Shown piece after piece: positions 15,697 to 24,181 of a DNA stretch of 64,000 bases; position 1 is the stretch's first letter, and every line of letters begins with the position of its first letter. This DNA is from Streptomyces xanthii (GTDB lineage Bacteria; Actinomycetota; Actinomycetes; Streptomycetales; Streptomycetaceae), in the NCBI RefSeq assembly GCF_014621695.1, contig NZ_CP061281.1, positions 4,836,001 to 4,900,000 on the forward strand, in the 5' to 3' direction. The notes beneath the pieces are model-generated. The model was not told the DNA's origin. It was given only the letters and a program-made list of their open reading frames with translations, and searched no databases. A program made the position numbers and the translations under genes.

Positions 15697-15828
15697 CCGC
15701 CGTCGGAGACCCGGCGAACTCCTCCCGGTAGGCGCAACTGTTCGAACCGGGCGGCCGTCCCCTGAGTGCGCCCCTGTCCTCCCCAGGGGCCCGTGCACCT
15801 CGTGGCCCCTCAGGAAGACGAACCCACC

Positions 15829-18036
15829 GTGACCCAAGCGCCCCCGCTGCCACAGACCGGACCGCGCCGGCCGTCCGCCCCGCCGGGGGCGGCGAGCGAA
15901 CCGCCAGGTCACCGGGCCGACATCCAGGGGCTGCGCGCCGTGGCCGTCGGGCTCGTCGTCCTCGCGCACGCCGGCGTACGGCAGTTGAGCGGCGGATACG
16001 TCGGCGTCGACGTCTTCTTCGTCATATCCGGCTTCCTGATCACCTCGCTGCTCGTGCGCGAACTCGACCGGGACGGCCGCGTGTCGATCCGCCGCTTCTA
16101 CGCCCGCCGCGCCCTGCGCCTGCTGCCCGCCTCGACACTCGTCGGTGTCGCCGCGCTGGCCGGGGCGTATCTCTTCCTCTCCAAGGCGCGGTTCACGGAG
16201 TACATGGGTGACGCCGTCGCGAGCGGCCTGTACGCCGTGAACCTGCGGCTCGCCGCGTCCGGCACGGACTATCTGCGGGCCACGGCCCCGCCGTCGCCGT
16301 TCCAGCACTTCTGGTCGCTGGCGGTGGAGGAACAGTTCTACGTGGTGTGGCCGCTGGTGCTCACGGCCGTGTACGCCCTCGCCCGGACCACCGCGCGCTC
16401 CCGGCGGACGCCCGCCCGGGGCCCTCGCCCGGGTACAGCCCTCGCCGGTACCGCACCTGCCCGGGGCCTTCGCGCGGGTGCCGCCCTCGCCGGCGGCACC
16501 GTGCTCGCCGCCTCCCTCGCCCTGAGCGTCAACACGACCGGCGCCGCGCCCTCCTGGGCGTACTTCGGCACGCACACGCGCGCCTGGGAGCTCGCGGCGG
16601 GCGCCCTGCTCGCCCTCACCCTCGCCCCCACGCGCGCCACCCGTCCCGCACGCCGTCTGCCGGCGCCCCTCGCCGGGGTCCTCTCCTGGGCGGGCCTGGC
16701 CGCGATCGTCGGCTCGGCGCTCGTGTTCGACGACGCGACCCCGTTCCCCGGACACGCGGCCCTCGTCCCGGTCACCGGCACGGTCCTGGTCCTCGCGGGC
16801 GGCAGCGCGCCGAACCGCTTCGGCGCCGAACTGCTGCTCCGCCGAAGGCTGTTGACGGGCATCGGCGGAGTCTCGTACGGCTGGTACCTGTGGCACTGGC
16901 CGCTGCTCGTGATCGTGCCCGTGGCGCTCGGCCGGCCCGACGCGGGGGTGCCCGCGCGGCTCGCGGTGTGCGCGCTGGGGCTCGGGCTCGCGGTGCTGAC
17001 GCTGCGGCTCGTCGAGAACCCGGTCCGGTTCGCCGCCGCCTTCCGCGGCCGGCCGGGGCCCGCGCTCACGCTCGGCGCGTCCCTGACCGCGGGCACGGCC
17101 GCCGTCGCGCTGCTCGCCGCTCTCGTGCCGCCCGCGATCGACTCCGGCCGCCCGGCCCCGCGCCTCGCCGCCCGCCTCGACGCGGCCCCCGACCCGGCGG
17201 CCGCACTCGCCGACCTCCTCGCCGCGCCGAACGACGACATCCCCGCGAACCTCCGGCCCACCCTCACCCGCGTCAAGGACCGGCGCTCGGCCGTCTACCG
17301 CGACGGCTGCCACGTGAACCCCGGCGTCACCACCGTGCCCGGCCCCTGCGCGTACGGGGACCCGGCCTCGGCCACGACCGTCGTCCTCTTCGGCGACTCG
17401 CACGCCGCCCAGTGGTTCCCGGCGCTCGAACGGCTCGCGCGCGAACGGCACTGGCGGCTCGTGTCCCTCACGAAGGCGTCCTGCAAGACCGCCGACGTCA
17501 CGATCGTCAACGGCGGCGGCCCGTACACCGCGTGCGACACCTGGCGGGCCCGCGCCCTGGACCGGATCGCCCGGCTGCGCCCCCGCCTCGTGATCGCCTC
17601 GTCGTCCGAGTCGGGCGACCCGGTACGCCCGGCCGCGGCGGGCCCCGTCGCCCAGTGGACGGCCGGCTACACCCGCACCTACCGGAAACTGCGGGCGACC
17701 GGCGCCCGCGTCGTCGCCCTCCAGGACACGCCCTGGCCCGCGTCCGACGCGGTCGACTGCGCGAGCACCCACCCGCTGGACCTGGACCGCTGCGCGTCGG
17801 CCCCCGCCCGGGCGGCGAAGGACCCGCGCAAGGCGGCGGCGGTCCGTGCCGCCGCCCGTGCCACCGGTGCCACGCTCGTCGACCCGCGCCCCTGGGTGTG
17901 CGCGCCCCGCGTCTGCCCGGTCCTCGTCGCCGACACCCTCGTCTACCGGGACGACGGCCACCTCGCGGACGCCTACGCCCGCGCCCTCGCCCCGGTCCTG
18001 GGCGCCCGGCTCGGCCCTCTGCCGGGAACGCCCTGA
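15829..18036 (+). CDS. Acyltransferase-3 / SGNH-hydrolase fusion (OafA/YrhL type)
   Basis: A 735-aa protein. The N-terminal ~380 residues are an acyltransferase-3 membrane domain: DIQGLRAVAVGLVVLAHAG, GGYVGVDVFFVISGFLIT, RRFYARRALRLLPAS and FWSLAVEEQFYVVWPL. The C-terminal ~250 residues are an SGNH-like periplasmic domain: FGDSHAAQWFPALE (block I Ser) and a late YRDDGHLADAYA. Such fusions O-acylate surface polysaccharide or peptidoglycan. GTG 15829 is preferred (aggaag 11 nt upstream); GTG 15802 and 15766 are in-frame alternatives. No glycan genes adjoin, so the target is unknown. Confidence 0.9.
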   Translation: MTQAPPLPQTGPRRPSAPPGAASEPPGHRADIQGLRAVAVGLVVLAHAGVRQLSGGYVGVDVFFVISGFLITSLLVRELDRDGRVSIRRFYARRALRLLPASTLVGVAALAGAYLFLSKARFTEYMGDAVASGLYAVNLRLAASGTDYLRATAPPSPFQHFWSLAVEEQFYVVWPLVLTAVYALARTTARSRRTPARGPRPGTALAGTAPARGLRAGAALAGGTVLAASLALSVNTTGAAPSWAYFGTHTRAWELAAGALLALTLAPTRATRPARRLPAPLAGVLSWAGLAAIVGSALVFDDATPFPGHAALVPVTGTVLVLAGGSAPNRFGAELLLRRRLLTGIGGVSYGWYLWHWPLLVIVPVALGRPDAGVPARLAVCALGLGLAVLTLRLVENPVRFAAAFRGRPGPALTLGASLTAGTAAVALLAALVPPAIDSGRPAPRLAARLDAAPDPAAALADLLAAPNDDIPANLRPTLTRVKDRRSAVYRDGCHVNPGVTTVPGPCAYGDPASATTVVLFGDSHAAQWFPALERLARERHWRLVSLTKASCKTADVTIVNGGGPYTACDTWRARALDRIARLRPRLVIASSSESGDPVRPAAAGPVAQWTAGYTRTYRKLRATGARVVALQDTPWPASDAVDCASTHPLDLDRCASAPARAAKDPRKAAAVRAAARATGATLVDPRPWVCAPRVCPVLVADTLVYRDDGHLADAYARALAPVLGARLGPLPGTP

Positions 18037-18049
18037 CCGTCCGCCCCTG

Positions 18050-18143
18050 CTCCCGGACGGGCTCGGGCTCCCGCGCCCCGGACGGGCTCGGGCTCCCGCG
18101 CCCCGCACGGGCTCGGGCTCCCGCGCCCGCACGGGCTCCCGTG
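18050..18143. repeat. About 25-bp tandem repeat between convergent genes
   Basis: Three-and-a-half copies of a unit containing acgggctcgggctcccgcgc, filling the gap between the acyltransferase stop and the AhpD-like gene stop. No coding sense seen. Confidence 0.8.
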
Positions 18144-18145
18144 GC

Positions 18146-18619
18146 TCAGCCGAACATGCCCGGCTGGTAGTCGCCCGCCGGCTGCTGCGTGATGACGTTC
18201 AGCCGGTTGTACGTGTTGATCAGGGCGATCAGCGAGACGAGCGCCGCGAGCTGGTCCTCGTCGTAGTGCTTGGCTGCGTTCTCCCACACCTCGTCGGAGA
18301 CCCCGCCCGCCGCGTCGGCGATCCGCGTCCCCGCCTCGGCCAGCTCAAGGGCGGCCCGCTCGGCGTCGGTGAACACCTTCGCTTCGCGCCAGGCGCCGAC
18401 CATGTGCAGCCGCTGCGCACTCTCGCCCGCGGCGGCGGCGTCCTTGGTGTGCATGTCGAGGCAGAACCCGCACCCGTTGATCTGGCTGACGCGGACCAGG
18501 ACGAGGTCCGCCGTGAACTTCGGCAGCTCCACCGCCTCGAGGGCCTTGCCCGCCGCGTTGATGTGACGGATGAACTTGGAGGCGACGGCGTTGCCGAAGA
18601 CGTTGAGACGAGCTTCCAT
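18146..18619 (-). CDS. Carboxymuconolactone decarboxylase family protein (AhpD-like)
   Basis: A 157-aa protein of the CMD/AhpD alkylhydroperoxidase fold. The redox motif is NGCGFCLDMHTKDA (Cys-x-x-Cys followed by His three residues on), as in peroxidatic AhpD-like enzymes, after the characteristic LVLVRVSQI helix. The likely role is peroxide or organic hydroperoxide reduction. ATG 18619. Divergent from the GNAT gene at 18771, with a CRP-like palindrome between them. Confidence 0.92.
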   Translation of the reverse strand: MEARLNVFGNAVASKFIRHINAAGKALEAVELPKFTADLVLVRVSQINGCGFCLDMHTKDAAAAGESAQRLHMVGAWREAKVFTDAERAALELAEAGTRIADAAGGVSDEVWENAAKHYDEDQLAALVSLIALINTYNRLNVITQQPAGDYQPGMFG

Positions 18620-18726
18620 GGCGATCTCCTGCTGCTCGGTGGGCTTTCCCGGTCGCCGCTGGGGGCTTTCCCGGTCGCTTACGTCTGGATGACGGAGCGC
18701 CCGCCGGGGATGTGACCGCCCTGGAA

Positions 18727-18742
18727 TGTGACCTGCGTCACG
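18727..18742. promoter_or_regulatory. CRP-like palindrome
   Basis: TGTGA-N6-TCACG (tgtgacctgcgtcacg), a near match to the CRP/FNR-type consensus TGTGA-N6-TCACA, also readable as gtgac-ctgc-gtcac. It lies between the divergent AhpD-like and GNAT genes, 29 nt upstream of the GNAT start codon. Confidence 0.5.
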
Positions 18743-18770
18743 CGCGAATCGCGGGAGCTAGGCTCTGCCC

Positions 18771-19229
18771 GTGCCCCGCCTCGAAGAGCTCACGCCCGCC
18801 AACCTCGACGCCGCCCTCGCCATCCGCGTCCACCCGGACCAGGAGCACCGCGTGGCCCCCGTCGTGAAGTCGCTCGCCGAGGCGTACGTCCACCCCGGCG
18901 TCGCCTGGCCCCGCCTCATCGTCGACGGCGACCGCCCCGTCGGCTTCCTCATGGCCTTCTTCGACATCGACTGGAAGGGTGACGGTTCCGGCGACGACAT
19001 CCGCTCCGGCCTGTGGCGCCTGAACATCGCGGCCGCCGAACAGGGCCGCGGCTACGGCCGGTTCGCGGTCGACGCGGTCGCCGCCGAGATCCGCCGGCGC
19101 GGCGGCAGCCGCCTCACCACCACCTGGCACCCGGGACCGACCGGCCCCGAGGAGTTCTACGTCCGCCTCGGGTTCCGCCCCACGGGGGAGACGAGCGGCG
19201 GCGACGCGGTCGGCGAACTGGACCTCTGA
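18771..19229 (+). CDS. GNAT family N-acetyltransferase
   Basis: A 152-aa acetyltransferase. Motif A is visible as LWRLNIAAAEQGRGYGRFAVDAVAAEIRRRG shortened to its core QGRGYG; the C-terminal EEFYVRLGFRPTGE is the usual motif B end. The N-terminal VAPVVKSLAEAY plus the LIVDGDRPVGFLMAFFD strand resembles spermidine/spermine-type acetyltransferases, but the substrate is not certain. GTG start at 18771. Transcribed away from the AhpD-like gene. Confidence 0.88.
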   Translation: MPRLEELTPANLDAALAIRVHPDQEHRVAPVVKSLAEAYVHPGVAWPRLIVDGDRPVGFLMAFFDIDWKGDGSGDDIRSGLWRLNIAAAEQGRGYGRFAVDAVAAEIRRRGGSRLTTTWHPGPTGPEEFYVRLGFRPTGETSGGDAVGELDL

Positions 19230-19338
19230 GCCGCCGGGTTTCCGAAAGTCCCGCGCTCTCTACGCCAACCAGCCGAGGGAGACGGCGACTTGACCGATCC
19301 GGCGCCCGGCCCCGGTGCCGGATCGGTAGCGTCACCGC

Positions 19339-20133
19339 ATGACCGACAGCAGCCAGGGCGAAAGCCGCCTGCACGCCTCCTCGTTCGGCGCGGCCGCCCC
19401 CGCCTACGCCGCCCACCGCCCCGACTACGCGCAGGCCGCCCTGACCTGGGCGCGCCAACTCGCCCCGGGCGCCCGCGTCCTGGACCTCGGGGCCGGTACG
19501 GGCAAGCTGACCGCCGGTCTGGTCGCGCAGGGCGCCGAGGTCACCGCCGTCGAACCCGACCCCGCGATGCTGGCCGAACTGCGCCGCGCCCTGCCCGCCG
19601 TCCGCGCCCTGGAGGGCAGCGCCGAGTCGATCCCGCTCCCGGACGGCTCGGTCGACGCCGTGCTGGCCGGCAACGCCCTGCACTGGTTCGACATGGCCGT
19701 CGCGGGCCCCGAGATCGCCCGCGCCCTCGCCCCCGGCGGCGTCCTCGCCGGGCTGTGGAACGTCCTGGACGACGAGGTCGACTGGGTCGCCGGCCTCGCC
19801 CAGGTCGCGGGCAGCGCGGTCATCGGACCGCGCGACACCCCGGCCTCCTGGCGCGCCGAGACGACCGGCATGCACCTGCCCCGCCCGGACGCGGCCGCCG
19901 CCGCCCGCTTCGGCTCACCGGAGCAGGACACCTTCCCGCACGGCCAGCGCCGCAGCGCCGACTCCCTGGTCGCGACCCTGGCGACCCGGGCCGGCCTCCT
20001 GGTCATGCCCGCACAGGAACGCACGGCCACCCTGACCCGTATCCGCGACTACCTCGCCACCCGCCCCGAGACGGCCTCGGGCGACTTCACGCTCCCGATG
20101 CGTACGGCGGTGCTGCGCACCCGGAAACTGTGA
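19339..20133 (+). CDS. Class I SAM-dependent methyltransferase
   Basis: A 264-aa methyltransferase. Motif I is VLDLGAGTGKLT (about residues 47-58), followed by the acidic motif-II EPD and the post-motif SAESIPLPDGSVDAVLAGNALHWFD. It belongs to the Methyltransf_11/25 class; the HWFD form is common in ubiquinone/tocopherol-like and small-molecule methyltransferases. The length is normal for the family and the end (AVLRTRKL) looks natural. Unusually, the reading frame continues open for 101 codons past the TGA at 20131-20133 (see the next entry). Confidence 0.92.
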   Translation: MTDSSQGESRLHASSFGAAAPAYAAHRPDYAQAALTWARQLAPGARVLDLGAGTGKLTAGLVAQGAEVTAVEPDPAMLAELRRALPAVRALEGSAESIPLPDGSVDAVLAGNALHWFDMAVAGPEIARALAPGGVLAGLWNVLDDEVDWVAGLAQVAGSAVIGPRDTPASWRAETTGMHLPRPDAAAAARFGSPEQDTFPHGQRRSADSLVATLATRAGLLVMPAQERTATLTRIRDYLATRPETASGDFTLPMRTAVLRTRKL

Positions 20134-20439
20134 GACGCGGCCCGGAAGGCGCGCCGCCCCGACGACCGGGTCTCCGTCATCGCGTACGAGAACCTGCCGG
20201 GTGGCCCGGGCCCCCTGGCCGCCCTCCGTGCCTGGCTGCGCGCCCGGGGCGTCGACTGGATGCCGTTCGACCTGACGGCCGAGGTCGGCGTCGACCTGGC
20301 CTGCGCCCGGGACCCCGACGGACACGCGCGTGGCTGGTACGACATCCGTGTCAGCGCCGCCGCCCTGCGCCGCCTCGGCCTCCACCCGGACCAGCCCACC
20401 GCGCACCGCGCGCCGGGCTCATTCCCGCCCGGCCGGTGA
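20134..20439 (+). pseudogene. Start-less open frame continuing in frame after the methyltransferase stop
   Basis: Directly after TGA 20131-20133, and in the same frame, 101 sense codons run to TGA 20437-20439. They have strong G/C third positions and protein-like composition, e.g. DDRVSVIAYENLPGGPG, LRAWLRARGVDWMPFDL and RGWYDIRVSAAALRRLG. There is no ATG or GTG start before the middle of the segment (ATG near 20257), and no ribosome-binding site. It may be a 5'-deleted remnant of a separate gene, or a C-terminal extension reached by reading through UGA. The family is not recognised. Its last 21 bp overlap the convergent hydrolase gene. Confidence 0.55.
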
Positions 20440-21144
20440 GACGGCCGCCGCCTCCAGGAGCACGTCCGCCAACTCCCGGGGCCGCGAGAACATCGGCCAG
20501 TGCCCGGCGTCCAGCTTTGCCAGCCGCCACCGCTCACCCTTCACCAACTCAGCGACCGGGTCGTCGAGTTCGTCGCCGCCCAGCTCGCACAGGACGTATG
20601 TAGCGGGAAGTTGGTCGAGCGGCCTGGCGAGTACGGCCGGCTCCGTCAGCGTCGTACCGGGGTGCGGGGTCGAGCCCGCGACGATCCGCGCGATCTGCTC
20701 CGGGCTCAGCCCGTGCCCCTCGAAGTGCGCGGCGGGCGCGCACGGCCACCAGCCCCCGTTCTCCGCGAGCGAGGCCCGCACACCGGCCCCGCCGTCCGGC
20801 CACACCGCGACGAACGGCTCCCCGTCCACCGGCACGCTCGAGTCCACGAACACCACCCGCCGCAACCGCTCACCGAGCAGCCCGGCCGCCTGCCCCACCG
20901 GCACCCCGGCGTAGCTGTGCCCCACGAGCACGACGTCCCGCAATCCGGCCCGCTCCACGAAGTCCACGACATCCCGCACATGCCCCTGCCGCCCCACGGG
21001 CGCCGCACCGCCGGCCCGCTCGGCAAGCCCCGACAAGGTCAGCGAATACACCCCGTGCCCGCCTGCCGCCTCCAGCCACGGCACCACGTCGTCCCACGCC
21101 CACGCCCCGAGCCGCGCCCCTGCCACCAGTACGAAGTTCGCCAT
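20419..21144 (-). CDS. Alpha/beta fold hydrolase
   Basis: A 241-aa esterase/lyase-like protein of the alpha/beta hydrolase family close to the plant MES/HNL-like group. The oxyanion region is FVLVAGARLGAWAWDDV, the nucleophile elbow is LVGHSYAG (Ser in G-H-S-Y-A-G), a catalytic Asp is in the ELDDPVAE region, and the catalytic His is in LDAGHWPMFSRP. Function cannot be assigned further. ATG 21144 gives the canonical MANFVLVAGA start; upstream frames lie outside the fold. Divergent from the AraC/GyrI-like regulator, which may control it. Confidence 0.92.
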   Translation of the reverse strand: MANFVLVAGARLGAWAWDDVVPWLEAAGGHGVYSLTLSGLAERAGGAAPVGRQGHVRDVVDFVERAGLRDVVLVGHSYAGVPVGQAAGLLGERLRRVVFVDSSVPVDGEPFVAVWPDGGAGVRASLAENGGWWPCAPAAHFEGHGLSPEQIARIVAGSTPHPGTTLTEPAVLARPLDQLPATYVLCELGGDELDDPVAELVKGERWRLAKLDAGHWPMFSRPRELADVLLEAAAVSPAGRE

Positions 21145-21266
21145 GCCCGGCACGGTAGCGGCGCGGCACGCCTCGCCGCCCGGGATGTCCGACCGGATCG
21201 GTCCACGGCGATCGGGCACTCCCCGCGGCCCCCCTGCCAGGGTGGGAACCACGCAAAGGAGGCCCC

Positions 21267-22142
21267 GTGATCGCGGCACTGAACCAACTGGTCGACCTGG
21301 TTGAACAGCACCTGGGCGACGACCTGGACGTCGACGCGTTCGCGTCGTCCCATGGCACGACCGAGTACCACCTGCGCCGGATGTTCTCGTCCCTGGCCGG
21401 AATGCCGCTCTCGGAGTACGTGCGCCGACGCCGCATGACCGTGGCCGCGGCGGACGTCGTCCGGGGCGGCGGCGACCTGCTCGACATCGCCGTCCGCCAC
21501 GGCTACGGCTCGACCGAGGCGTTCGGCCGCGCCTTCCGCGCCGTGCACGGCGCCGCCCCCGGCGACGTACGCCGCACCGGCGGCCCCCTGCGCACCCAGC
21601 CCCAGCTCAGGTTCCGCCTGACCGTCGAAGGAAGCACCCCCATGGACACCCGTATCGCCGACCGCCCCGCCTTCCGCCTGATCGGCCACGCCGCCCGCGT
21701 GCCGCTGATCTACGAGGGCGTCAACCCGCACATCCAGCGGCACATCGCCTCCCTGCCCCCGGAGGCCCACACCCGCCTCAAGTCCCTGAGCGACACCGAC
21801 CCGGCGGGCCTGCTCCAGGTCACCGACGACCTGGCCGCGCAGGACGCCCCGGAGGGAACCGAACTCACCTACCTCCACGGCGTGGCCGTCACCCCCGAGA
21901 CCCCGGTTCCCGAGGACCTGGACACCATCGAACTCCCGCCGGGCTCCTGGGCGGTCTTCCGCAGCAGCGGCCCCTTCCCCGAGACCCTCCAGACGATGTG
22001 GGCGGCGACGGCGACGGACTGGTTCCCCTCGAACCCGTGGCGCCTGCGCCCCGGCCCGTCGATCGTGGCGACCCTGGACCGCTCCCCGGACTTCACGACG
22101 GCGACCTGCGAACTGTGGCTCCCGGTCGAACCGGCGACGTGA
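21267..22142 (+). CDS. AraC family regulator with GyrI-like effector domain
   Basis: A 291-aa regulator. The N-terminal ~100 residues carry the AraC double HTH (EYHLRRMFSSLAGMPLSEYVRRRRM; DIAVRHGYGSTEAFGRAFRAVHG core), placed N-terminally as in SoxS/Rob and BmrR-like fusions. Residues about 125-290 form a GyrI-like (SHS2) small-molecule-binding domain with RLIGHAARVPLIYEG, PPGSWAVFRSSGP and a C-terminal CELWLPV. It is likely to sense a lipophilic compound and activate the divergent hydrolase gene or an efflux gene. GTG start at 21267 with an aggag site upstream. Confidence 0.92.
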   Translation: MIAALNQLVDLVEQHLGDDLDVDAFASSHGTTEYHLRRMFSSLAGMPLSEYVRRRRMTVAAADVVRGGGDLLDIAVRHGYGSTEAFGRAFRAVHGAAPGDVRRTGGPLRTQPQLRFRLTVEGSTPMDTRIADRPAFRLIGHAARVPLIYEGVNPHIQRHIASLPPEAHTRLKSLSDTDPAGLLQVTDDLAAQDAPEGTELTYLHGVAVTPETPVPEDLDTIELPPGSWAVFRSSGPFPETLQTMWAATATDWFPSNPWRLRPGPSIVATLDRSPDFTTATCELWLPVEPAT

Positions 22143-22144
22143 CG

Positions 22145-22345
22145 CTATCCGCGGGGCACCCCGTCGGTGGACCGGGCCGCCATGGCGAGTGCGACGACCC
22201 AGCCGACGAGCGTCCACCCCAGGAAGAGGTTGATGACGAGGACGGAACCGGCGTTGCGGACGCCCCGGCCGAACGCCACGAGCGTAGGGATGAAGTAGAA
22301 GAGCGCTACGACGACGATCACGACTCCGGACGCCGAACCATCCAT
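22145..22345 (-). CDS. Superinfection immunity protein family (T4 Imm-like) small membrane protein
   Basis: A 66-aa protein with two membrane segments: VVIVVVALFYFIPTLVAFGRG and AGSVLVINLFLGWTLVGWVVALAMA. The layout YFIPTLVAF...N-FLGWT-GWVVALAMA is that of the superinfection-immunity (Imm) family named for phage T4 Imm, which blocks DNA entry of a second phage. In bacteria the family is widespread and its role is unproven. ATG 22345 follows aggggga; the frame upstream is not coding. It is the first of several accessory-looking genes. Confidence 0.85.
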   Translation of the reverse strand: MDGSASGVVIVVVALFYFIPTLVAFGRGVRNAGSVLVINLFLGWTLVGWVVALAMAARSTDGVPRG

Positions 22346-22544
22346 GTGTTCCCCCTGAGATTTCGCGATGAGCGGCCCGCGATGCGCACGGCTCGGTCCC
22401 TGAACTACCGCTCTCTGCCCGTCACTTGACGGCTCGTAAGATGTGCCCGAGTCGATGCGCGAAGAAACGCCCACGAGGCGCCCCTGACCGGAACCGCGAC
22501 AGCCGCCGGGAACTGCGCCGGACCCCCGAACGTCCCTACTCACC

Positions 22545-23030
22545 ATGATCATCGACAACGCGGGCGAACTGATCGGGGACTGGGAATCGGTCTACCAGGG
22601 CTACTTCCCGGGCGACCCCGACGAGGTCCTCCGCGACACCCTGAACGGCCTCGCCCGAGCCCGCTCCACCCAGCCGTACGACCCGGCGACCTCGGCGTTC
22701 TACGCCTTCGGCCTCGTCTGGACGTACGGCTACGTGGCGTCCGGCGACCCGGACCCCGAACTGACCCGCCAGGTCACGACCACCCTCGCCGCCCTCGCCG
22801 TCACGGACTCCCCGTGCGCCGCCCACGAGGCGCACCCGTGCGACGACGGCCTGGACACCCACCTGGAGGCCTTCGAACCACTCCTGACGCTCCTGATCGA
22901 CCTGTCCGACGACTACACGTGGGACGACCTGGCGGAGGCGACGGGCACGGCCACGGACCCGGAATCGGTATGGCGCTGCCCGCACAATGTGGCGGGCTTC
23001 GCGAGGGCGGCGGCGGAGGCGATCGGCTAG
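22545..23030 (+). CDS. Hypothetical protein, 161 aa
   Basis: No recognised domain. The sequence is acidic and Trp/Tyr-rich at the N-terminus (AGELIGDWESVYQGYF), predicts mainly helices, and has a Cys/His-containing stretch, SPCAAHEAHPCDDGLD, that could bind a metal. No signal peptide or membrane segment was seen. Codon use fits the genome. Convergent with the helix-turn-helix protein downstream, with 7 nt between the stops. Confidence 0.7.
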   Translation: MIIDNAGELIGDWESVYQGYFPGDPDEVLRDTLNGLARARSTQPYDPATSAFYAFGLVWTYGYVASGDPDPELTRQVTTTLAALAVTDSPCAAHEAHPCDDGLDTHLEAFEPLLTLLIDLSDDYTWDDLAEATGTATDPESVWRCPHNVAGFARAAAEAIG

Positions 23031-23037
23031 CCCAGGC

Positions 23038-23952
23038 TCACTCCGCCTCCGCCCCCGCCGATGACGGCGACGTGCGACAGGCGGCACACCACGCCTCGTC
23101 GGCGACCGGCCGGAAGAGGTGGGCCTGGATATGGCCGGGCCCCTCGCATTCACGCAGGCCGGCGAGGCGCGCGGAGACCCGGGGCCGATCGATGCCGTGC
23201 GTGCCCTGGGTGCCGTCCGGCCCCTTCGCTGCGGCCTCGACCGGCGGCACATCGGAGAGCAGATACCGCAGCAGCCCGCCGGGATGCCGTACGGGCGTCC
23301 CGTCGGCGGGCAGGCCGCGCAGGATGTGGGCCCGCACGTCCCCCGGCGTGTGCCCGGCGGCGAGCCACCGCTCGGTGAGGGCGGCCAGCTCGGCGTACAT
23401 GGCGCGGGGGATGCGACTGAGCGCGGGGTCGAGAACTCGGTACGCCTCAACGAGGGTGCGGGCGGAGTCGGTTGACGTCGTAGCGGCCGCCCCGGTCGGG
23501 CCCGGAAGGTTGGGGGTCTTCTCCCCGGTGTTGTGGCCGCCCTTGGGATGACCGCCGGTCGGCGGGGTGGTCGGCCGGCCGACCGTCGGCTGAGGCCGAC
23601 TCGGTACGACCTGCGGCGACGCCTCCCGCGCCATGAACTTGGCGGCCTGCTCGGCGCTCAACGGCGTGCTGGACACGAGCTGTTGGGTGATCCACCGCCC
23701 GCCGGGCCCCTGCATCCGGCGCTCATGAACGAAGCCCTCTTCTTTGAGCAGCTTCTTGGCGCGGGTGAAGGCGCTGTTGTTGATGTTGGCGCGCTCGGCA
23801 GTCCGGGAGAGATTCTCCCGGGCCCCCTCGGGAAGCGACAGCTGCCACGTCAGCAGCCGCACGGCGTCGGAGGAGAGCCGGGGGTGCCGGATGAGCTCGT
23901 TGGAGAGCTGGGTGAAGGCGCGCGTGGGCGCGATACTGTGCCGGTAGATCAC
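23038..23952 (-). CDS. Winged-helix DNA-binding protein of the streptomycete 'helix-turn-helix domain' family
   Basis: A 304-aa protein. The N-terminal ~100 residues (VIYRHSIAPTRAFTQLSNEL, then SAFTRAKKLLKEEGFVHERR) form a replication-initiator-like winged helix; a Pro/Gly-rich linker and a C-terminal helical region with a possible zinc site (HLFRPVADEAWCAACRTSP) follow. Proteins of this type are frequent near accessory elements in streptomycetes; the target is unknown. GTG 23952 is chosen since the conserved family sequence starts there; GTG 23970 is possible. It may mark the left border of the accessory region. Confidence 0.75.
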   Translation of the reverse strand: MIYRHSIAPTRAFTQLSNELIRHPRLSSDAVRLLTWQLSLPEGARENLSRTAERANINNSAFTRAKKLLKEEGFVHERRMQGPGGRWITQQLVSSTPLSAEQAAKFMAREASPQVVPSRPQPTVGRPTTPPTGGHPKGGHNTGEKTPNLPGPTGAAATTSTDSARTLVEAYRVLDPALSRIPRAMYAELAALTERWLAAGHTPGDVRAHILRGLPADGTPVRHPGGLLRYLLSDVPPVEAAAKGPDGTQGTHGIDRPRVSARLAGLRECEGPGHIQAHLFRPVADEAWCAACRTSPSSAGAEAE

Positions 23953-24181
23953 GGTGGAGGTTCCGTCCACTTGTGGTTCAGGCCCTCGCTGACGGTTGCA
24001 GCCGTCGCGGGGGCCGTTTGTTGTTCGGCGACCGTATCGCACGCAGAGTGATGGGTGTGACGCGTCCTGTGAAATCCCTGCACGTTGTCGGCCACCGGCT
24101 TCGAGCCCGCGGCTCGCACTCGCGGGAGGCACCGGAGCGAGACAGAATCGAGGTGGGCCCGAACCGTCAAGAGGACATCCC

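Noticed and set aside
15385..18132. A 915-codon minus-strand frame across the acyltransferase gene
   Set aside because: Composition (Gly/Arg runs) is that of a shadow frame, and the plus strand encodes a recognisable acyltransferase-3/SGNH protein.
20131..20133. UGA in the methyltransferase as selenocysteine
   Set aside because: The methyltransferase is complete at its UGA and the context (RKL-x-DAAR) is not redox-like.
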